Assembly: GCA_963930655.1 (NCBI GenBank)
Contig: OZ005600.1
Coordinates: 1,801,501 to 1,865,500, forward strand
Origin: Myrica gale
Lineage: Eukaryota; Streptophyta; Magnoliopsida; Fagales; Myricaceae
Length of the DNA: 64,000 bases
Direction: 5' to 3'
Position 1 is the first letter of the stretch. Every line of letters starts with the position of its first letter. Below are positions 57,273 through 64,000 of this stretch, in pieces. The translations under genes and the position numbers were made by a program. The notes under the pieces are model-generated. The model was not told where the DNA came from, made no database searches, and saw nothing but the letters and a program-made list of their open reading frames with translations.

Positions 57273-58927
57273 GGCTGCGTTTGTTTAAAAGTAAAATGAG
57301 AAAAATAAGAAAATATTTATAGCCGATAATATTTGCAAGAAACACTAAACAAGTTTCAGGATTTGTTTGTTTATCTGTAAAACTATTATTTTATGTAAAA
57401 GACTTTTCGTTAAAATACTTTTAAGAAAAAAATTTCCTTATTCTTTTAAAATATTTTCAAGAAAATATTTTTTGATGTTTAATGATTTATATATTTACAT
57501 AAAAATGCTTAATTATCTTAAATGTATAAGTAGTTTATACTTTTGATATTTTAGTTCTTCAGATATTGATTTCAACGTTTCTAAGATAAGTTTTTAGACA
57601 AATTTATATTTCGTCATATTGTCGTTAGCCAACACACGAAATGATACTTAAGAGGATTTTAAATGTCATCCCAACGCCCATCGTAGGCTACTCGTGACAT
57701 GAAATTGTTCTCAAAATTTTAATAATTTAGTTCCTGAGATACTGATTTCAACATGAAGGTCCTTGAGGGTACACTTTTGCGATAAAATTGATACCTGTAG
57801 TTCAATTGCGTTAGCCAACTAAGGAAGAAGTGCCCACATAACCCGGAAAGAGAAAAATATAAAACTATCATATGCAACCTTCAAATTCATTTTTTTAAAA
57901 AAAATATTACCTTTTTATTTGTATATCATTTTTAATAAAATTTTAATATTTTTTAAAAAATTGCTTTGGAGGGCCATTTTGCATGTAGTTTAACGATTGC
58001 TTTTGAAACATATGAGGTGGAATAAAATATTTTGGAACTTGAAGGAGACTTACTGATTTTTGCTCATAGATATGAGGTGTACTATAGTGTTCCAAAAAAA
58101 ATTGATTTACGGAAAATTTGAACTTAGTTTGTTTTCTAGAAAATAATATAGCTTTTACAGTTAACTTGAAAACTTTTTATTTTGACCTCACAAATAGACC
58201 CTCAGTGTTTGGCTAATTCCTTGAAAATAAACATATAGTGTTTGGTTGTCACATGAAAATTTAAAGAATATTTTGTAATAGTTTCAATTTGTCTTATTTT
58301 TTGTGAGCTTGTTTAGTATAATGTACCTTATAGATTAAGAATAATAATCATATTAGAAGGATCTAGAAAAATACTTCCTCCAATGATCCATTTGAGTTAT
58401 CAAAGGCCCCAGTACTCATTAGAGACCTCTTGTAACTTTATTTCAGCAAAAGAAAGAAAAAATAGAAAAATGAAATCTCTAAGAAAAAGAAAGAGAAATT
58501 GAGTCTACCAAAAACAAGAAAGAGAAATGACAACAAAAAAAAGTTATATAATAAACAAATAATGTACTTGTTAAAAGTCCGTCCTCGAGATAAATAGAAA
58601 AGAAGTTGACTAACTATAAAAGTTAGAGAGAATAATCGAGGCAAAATGAAAGAGTTGCTTGTAGAGAGATTTTTTGAATGTAAACTTAAAGATAAGCTTT
58701 TGTTACGATAATAGAGAAAAAACAGCTGAGAAAATGTCTGTTATAGTATAATAGACTGGAAAATAATTGACGCTTCTTTGAAAGTTAAGTTATTTTCAAC
58801 TTGACAATCATTACTTTCCTTTGATCACTTATCTATTTTCTTTCAATTATTTCTTCTGCCCCTATAAAATACATATTGTTTGAAAATATTTTGCATAAAA
58901 ATATCTTCTATCGAAGCAAACGCAGCC
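57273..58927. mobile_element. Possible non-autonomous DNA transposon, about 1.65 kb
   Basis: Left end GGCTGCGTTTGTTTAAAA, right end inverted GGCTGCGTTTGCTTCGAT: 13 of the first 14 bases agree. The block between is AT-rich and non-coding and interrupts DNA of higher GC on both sides. Inside, a degenerate direct repeat of about 90 bp (57549-57634 and 57726-57820, both with GATTTCAACRT and CGTTAGCCAAC) is visible. No target duplication was found, so the superfamily is open and the call is tentative. Confidence 0.45.
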
Positions 58928-60508
58928 TCAGCTTCTCTGGATTTGAAGCGGCACCTCTCTCTCTACCTCCTCGCCTCGTCCCTCCTGTCGGCAATCACCC
59001 TTTCACAGACGAGGTAAAATTGCTTTACCTGGTTTACCTTAATGGGTGGGCATTCGTTGCTTTTTATTAGATATTGGTGAAAATTTTATGAAAGTCTAAC
59101 GAAAATTTATTGACTAAAAAGTCCTCTCTTGCGAATACTAATAAATGGAAAGAACTCCCAAGTAGTTTTCTTAAAATACTTGTTCAGGTCGAGTCCTCAG
59201 TCCTGATTTCTTTTCTAATTTCTACTTCGAGAACAAGATCAATCGGTGGGATTTGTTGAAACTAATGGAGCCTGAGTTTTTTTTTTCCTCTTGTAATTCT
59301 ATATTTTTCACATCAAAATAATTCGCTTACAAACAGAGACGGAACTTCTTCTTCTTTTTTTGGGTAGGCAAACAGTGGTAAAACTCATGAAAACCTTTAT
59401 GATTGACACAGAATAATTCTTTTCTTCTTTCTTCTTCTGTTATGGGCTATATGCCCCTCTGCATTATAATCGCCCTTGAAAGTTTATCTGTGTTCAGCAC
59501 TGATGTGATTTCTCGGACGAAATGAAATTTAAGGTTTACTTAGAAAAAACAAAGACAGAATAATTCGTTAAAAAAGACAGAAGAATACTGTCACCTGCAA
59601 AAGTTTTACTTTAGGGGGAAATCATTTTGAGTGGACCGAAAATGAATTCCATAAGGGGAAACCATTTCAGTCACCGATAATATATTTTCAGTAGATCAAA
59701 AATGAATTCCCCTACTAATAAATTATTTCCAATTCTCCTAAAATTGGTTCTGTTTTCTACGAAACTATTTCAGCTGACCAAAAATAAAAATTCCATCACT
59801 GTAAAAGATTTTAAAATAATGATTGGGTCACCCCTAAACCTCGTCAAATAGCCGAAAATGGAAATTATGGAATTTGGTCATCCGAAACACTTTTTTCAGT
59901 TAACGAGGCGTTTTCTTTTTTGGGTACAGATCCTAAGCCCATTCGTGGCACACCCTAGCTGGAGGTTTCGGATGCGTCCAATGTAGCAAGGTCTCTGTGT
60001 CTCTCACTCCGCATTGTGATTACAGAAGACTCAAGGTCATCTTGTTGGTAAACCTCGCAAAAGTACAGTTCCTCGCAAAAGCTTTTTGATTTGTGTCCCT
60101 TTATTCCCTCTGTCTCTTTCTGATTGAAACTTTACTCCCAACGCCTCACATGCAATTGTTTCTTCAATTTCCTATTACCATATCCTTACGCCTCTGAAAC
60201 TCTCTCAGTCTCTCTCTCTCTTCCCTTTCCTACAAAATCACCCATTCCTCATCTCACCACCATTTTCTTGCTTCTCTGGCTTCTTTTACAATTTAATTCA
60301 CTTGGGTATGTCCTATTTTGCTGTTTTCTTTTCTATGTATTTTCATACAAATATCTAGGGTTTTTATTTTATCTTATTCGGCTCCTCTGAGGTTAAATTG
60401 TTCCATTTCCCTTGTTGGGTGACTCTGAGATCTCAAGTTTGGTTCTGGGGTGGTGCTCCTTTCTGTTTAATTCACTATTTTCCTCTCCGAATTTTGATCC
60501 CAATAGCA
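58928..60508. other. Upstream region of the 2H phosphodiesterase gene
   Basis: About 1.6 kb. A stretch at about 58930-59012, CT-rich and ending GACGAG|GTAAAA, could be a non-coding first exon with a splice donor, but this is only a guess. At about 59605-59800 degenerate repeats with ACCATTTCAG and AAAATGAATTCC occur three times. The last 300 bases are CT-rich and probably the leader of the gene. Confidence 0.4.
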
Positions 60509-61060
60509 ATGTCACAAGGCTATGCTATAGAGCTTTATTTCGATCCCGCGCTCGAGAACCAGGTATTGAAGGCCTGGAACGTTCTCGCTCGCCGTCAAAT
60601 CAGCACCCAACTTATCGAAATCGAATCCCGCCCACATATCACACTCTTCTCCAGCCCCTTTATCGACCCCGCCAAGCTTGAAACCGTTGTCAAGAGCTTC
60701 GCTTCAAAGCAAGAACCTTTGCCTCTGTCTTTCTCGTCAATTGGGAGCCTTTCCAGTGACAACAATGTGCTTTTTCTTTCGCCTACGCCTTCGATGTCGC
60801 TTCTTCAGTTCCAATCGCAATTGTGCGATGCAATGAGGAAGGAAGGAATCGAAATTGCGGAGGAGTATCGCCAGGATTCGTGGCTTCCCTATTGCGCGGT
60901 TGCTCAGGAAGTACCAAGGACTCGGATGGCAGAAGCATTTTGCGTCTTGAGGGACTTGAAGCTGCCTGTCACTGGGTATGTTATGGATATTGGTTTGGTC
61001 GAGTTCTCACCCGTGCGCGAACTGTTCTCCTTTGTGCTTGGCAATTCAGTAGAAGCATGA
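60509..61060 (+). CDS. 2H phosphodiesterase-like protein (RNA ligase/CPDase family, 183 aa)
   Basis: Intronless frame of 183 codons from the ATG at 60509 (MSQGYAIELYFDPALENQV), the usual family start; the longer upstream frame is leader. The protein resembles the plant group annotated as RNA ligase/cyclic nucleotide phosphodiesterase family, a branch of the 2H superfamily whose members act on 2',3'-cyclic or 2'-5' phosphodiester bonds using two HxT/S motifs. The first motif is intact: His43-Ile-Thr45 in ESRPHITLFSSP. At the expected second motif the sequence reads WLPYCAVAQEVP: Tyr128-Cys-Ala130 where the family has His-Cys-Thr/Ser, as I recall it. The conserved C-terminal block KLPVTGYVMDIGLVEFSPVR is present. 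The codon for Tyr128 (TAT) is one base from His (CAT). Enzyme activity is therefore doubtful; a binding role or a sequence error are alternatives. Confidence 0.85.
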   Translation: MSQGYAIELYFDPALENQVLKAWNVLARRQISTQLIEIESRPHITLFSSPFIDPAKLETVVKSFASKQEPLPLSFSSIGSLSSDNNVLFLSPTPSMSLLQFQSQLCDAMRKEGIEIAEEYRQDSWLPYCAVAQEVPRTRMAEAFCVLRDLKLPVTGYVMDIGLVEFSPVRELFSFVLGNSVEA

Positions 61061-64000
61061 GGTTTCAGAGCCGACGTCATGTGTCAATCCAAAATTTAGT
61101 CTTTTCACAAAGATGTGGCCCCTTTGGTGTTGATGTAGATTGATAAAAATGGCGCCATTAGAGCATCGTTATAAAATTTGCAGTTAATGTTTTTGAGTCT
61201 AACATTTTCGTCTTGCTTGTTTTAGATTGATCCTTTTTGTTCGGCTCATATCTTTGGAGATTATGCTCCACCGTACATTAGTAAACATCTATTGTTGCTT
61301 GGATGTTCAATGTATAACGCACATATGTATTATCTGATCTAGAAGATGTTCCTAATATTTCTTGACAGATCAGAAGGTAGAATTTTGATTTAGACTTTAG
61401 ACCTGGGAGCCTTTTGTAGGACACGAAACATTGTTTGTTTGTTTGTCATTTGCCACTGAGCAGCAAAATTTCCATAGTTCTTGCTGTCATGGACGTGACC
61501 TGGTGGTATTACTTATCATACAATAATTTGAGCATTTTTCTTATAACTTGATAATTTTTCTGTAACTGGGGTTATCCCTGTGGCCCATACACCTTTGCGT
61601 GAGCCTGGTGGATCCTGTTTTTAGGTCTATCCTTTTCTCATCTTTCGACTTTATCTGCTTCCTTTGTCAGTCATTTACCATGTTTCTTTTTGTAGTCTGT
61701 TCACACAAGTACTTTTTAATACTTAATTATAGCAAGTGTTAGTTTGATGAACTCCACGCAACTCCATGAATCAGGGTTAGTTTTATTTCAGCTTGTGTCT
61801 CCTTAAATATCAGTCTGAAAGCCCATGTTACAGAATTTTTCTATGTCTCCACTTTAATAACCAAACTATCATTTAAGGTAAGAGGCCTGCTTAGATTTTC
61901 AGTCTCCCATACTATGCAATTAGGCTTTTCCTCTTCTTGTGGCGTTCTCTGAGGACAGTGGCATTCTAGCTTGAGAGTAGTTCTAGCTTGAGAGTACGTA
62001 ACTCAGGGTTTGCAATCTTATAAATAACTTCTTCTCTTCTAACCAAGTTGCAAATATATCAGGTATGCTGGTTGTTTGTCTATGAAATTGGTGTGCATTA
62101 CAGGACATACAAAATTGGATTCTATGTGCACATTTTTGCTCTTACAGGTGTTCTCTTCTGTTCCCTTGTAGTTTTGTTAATCCGCATTAGATAATTGTAT
62201 ATAAGCTGTTTATTTACAAATGGACTTTAGAGAAGAATATGAGTTTGTAGTGTTTCTTGTTAGTCAATAAAGGTGTCTGCATTGGCTGTCAGATAGCTGC
62301 AAGCTCTTCAAAATTTAGATTGTGATGTACGCCCAGAAAAAAAGAAAAGAAAAGGGATTACGATCTACCAGATAGCGTGTGGCACTTTAGCCCAACGGTA
62401 TACCTGTTGGATGTAAGAAGAATTGCCTTCTTTTGCGTCCATATGCAGAAGTAGTTTTTTTTTGTATGTTCAAAACACAATAAACTTCATTGCATACTTG
62501 AAAAGTTTACAACCAAGGAGGATCTGATCCTTCATATTCCCAGGTCAGATCCGACATATGCTTAGGTACAACAGGGTGGATGGAGGCAGCCCAACGAGCT
62601 AAATGGTGCCCCACTCTATTTGCACCTCTACCCACATGCTGCATTTTTCATTCCCCTAGCTGATACAACTTTGAATGGATATCAGCCATAGTGTTTTGAA
62701 TTCTCCACTCCACCTTCTGTGGATAGCTTCGAACTGCCATAACCACAGTTCTCATCCACCTTCTGTGATGATGAGATGTTGGTGCCCACATCTGCCGAAG
62801 TAATTTACTGTTCCTTTGTGGTACTTATTCCAAGATTCGTGAAGAACAGAAAGCCTGGTGCTCGAATGTTATTTTCTTGATATTTTATGTGAAGGATCTT
62901 GTTCAGTTAAACTTGGATGAAGTATTCTGCGGTGCTGCTTGATGCTCAAATCCTTGCATCAGCGTTTAGTTCTCCAAATATTTTAGGTTTGTTGCAGTTC
63001 ATGAGCACACATTTACTTCCTAGTGAAGGGTCGTATATAAAAGCGAGCCCTTGACCTGATAATATGTTGCATTTTCTACAGATTTTCGTTGTGCATTGAT
63101 GCCTTTTATTGTGCAGTAGTCCCCTGTCCTACCTCTCTCGTTCAACTCTATAGGGGGTTTAAACACATTCATTAGGTTGGCCTAATAAATCTGTTTTTCT
63201 GTTTCAACAGTTAAATGCATACTTGAATGATTATATATCTTACACTCGTTATATGACTATAATGTCTCATTTCTTCGTTAGAAGATTCCTTTCTACACCG
63301 CATTTACACTTTATCTTCTCCTTTTCTTAATACCTAGTTTTGCCACTAACCCTGTCGACCAGCTTATATGGTCTGCCTGCTTGGATTAGGAGAGAGCAAG
63401 CTACCCTACTGTCTTTTCAGGATCGAGATTCTATTTCCGCAAAAATCTGAAGACTTATTTTAAGCTGAATGATTTTTCCTCTTGCAGTTTTGTGTATTCG
63501 GTATCCCCAGTCAGTTTGTTGACAGCTTCAACGAGGATTGGCCTAATTTATACATTGATGTAGCTTGTAGGATTTTGATGCTGCAGGAAAGCCATTGTGC
63601 TACTACACACTCTGCGGGTTAGAATAGAAAGAAAAAGATAAAAAAAAACAAAAACAAAAAACAAAACCAAAGCGAGTGGAGTTGGCATTTTCAGGAGGAA
63701 TTACTTAATATGTACACCCAGGTCATGGTTTTCAGATTCATTTGTTTGTTTGCAAGTCCTTCCCCCGCACCCAAAAAAAGCCCTCTTGAATCACTTTTTG
63801 CTTTGCCCCCTATTTTGGATAGGTTTGTAGTTAGTTCTGATGTGCTAATCGTTACAAAAATATCAAGTCATTTCCGTTGTCCCGTTTGCCAAGTGAGGTG
63901 GGTGGAGCCTGATCCTTGTATCCCAAACTTGTCCTGCTGCTTGACCAAGTAACGCCAACGAAGACTTAAGGACCCTCCGACTGATCATTTGTTCCCTGGG
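61061..64000. other. Right flank, no gene seen
   Basis: About 2.9 kb. The first few hundred bases are probably the 3' UTR of the 2H gene. The only element recognised is the LINE 3' fragment at about 62450-62790. Short frames, including one at 63710-63952, have no domain features. A purine/A-rich tract lies at about 63625-63670. Confidence 0.45.
62450..62790 (-). mobile_element. LINE 3' end with RNase H tail, 5'-truncated
   Basis: On the minus strand, about 75 codons resemble the C-terminal RNase H domain of plant LINE polyproteins or their host-like relatives: VEWRIQNTMADIHSKLYQLG, then MQHVGRGANRVGHHLARWAA, then EYEGSDPPWL before a stop. One in-frame stop interrupts it (after YQLGE, where a Trp codon is expected). 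Downstream on that strand an A run (seen as T9-10 at about 62454-62464) marks the 3' end. Severe 5' truncation is the usual fate of LINE copies. Unlike the LINE remnant in WAT1-A, this one preserves the tail region. Confidence 0.75.

Noticed and set aside
63710-63952. Plus-strand frame with CPVCQVRW resembling half a zinc finger
   Set aside because: Only one Cys pair, no further ligands before the stop, and a low-complexity start; could be an exon fragment of a gene beyond the window, but cannot be supported.
1-64000. CRISPR arrays, bacterial operons, rRNA or tRNA genes
   Set aside because: None seen; the DNA is plant nuclear and the tandem repeats present are microsatellites or transposon-derived.

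Overview
This window is nuclear DNA of a flowering plant, almost certainly a eudicot. The genes have many short GT-AG introns, intergenic DNA is AT-rich, and every recognisable protein belongs to a plant family (ATL RING-H2, UVH3/XPG, WAT1-related/EamA, DEG9, alpha-dioxygenase, PPR, LRR receptor kinase). Species cannot be fixed from the sequence. Exon models were built by hand from splice sites and reading-frame continuity; the multi-exon models total whole numbers of codons (UVH3-like 1690 aa, WAT1-A 349 aa, WAT1-C 364 aa, DEG9-like 594 aa, DOX1-like 638 aa).

Layout, left to right. 0-6.5 kb: a small intronless gene of unknown function (+) and a RING-H2 E3 ligase gene (-). 6.5-13.6 kb: a possible LTR-type fossil, an LRR receptor-kinase-like gene (-) whose frame is broken in two places, and a small inverted-repeat element. 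13.6-23.3 kb: an 18-exon XPG/UVH3 repair endonuclease gene (+) with an internal exon-block duplication. 24-25.4 kb: a decayed, 5'-truncated PPR gene (-). 26.3-35.7 kb: three tandem WAT1-related transporter genes (+); the outer two look intact and the middle one is dead and split by a hAT transposon. 36.8-41.8 kb: a complete nine-exon DEG9-type protease gene (-). 42-53 kb: a gene-free region made largely of a three-fold tandem duplication, loaded with hAT, MULE and Harbinger-type elements; one hAT carries the last exon of a plastid-lipid-associated protein (fibrillin) gene. 53.1-56.6 kb: a complete ten-exon alpha-dioxygenase gene (+). 57.3-58.9 kb: an inverted-repeat-bounded AT-rich block. 60.5-61.1 kb: a 2H phosphodiesterase-like gene (+) with an altered second catalytic motif. 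61-64 kb: no gene seen, only a LINE 3' fragment.

The genes are not an operon. From memory, however, ATL46, WAT1-related genes, DEG9 and a 2H-type gene lie close together near Arabidopsis At5g40190-At5g40250, and UVH3 lies beside another WAT1-related cluster near At3g28030-At3g28130. The window therefore looks like an undivided ancestral neighbourhood into which the alpha-dioxygenase and transposon-rich DNA were later placed. I found no convincing wholly new system. The best leads are the fibrillin exon inside a hAT element, the datable triplicated array upstream of the alpha-dioxygenase, the UVH3 exon duplication, and the 2H protein that has lost its second HxT motif.
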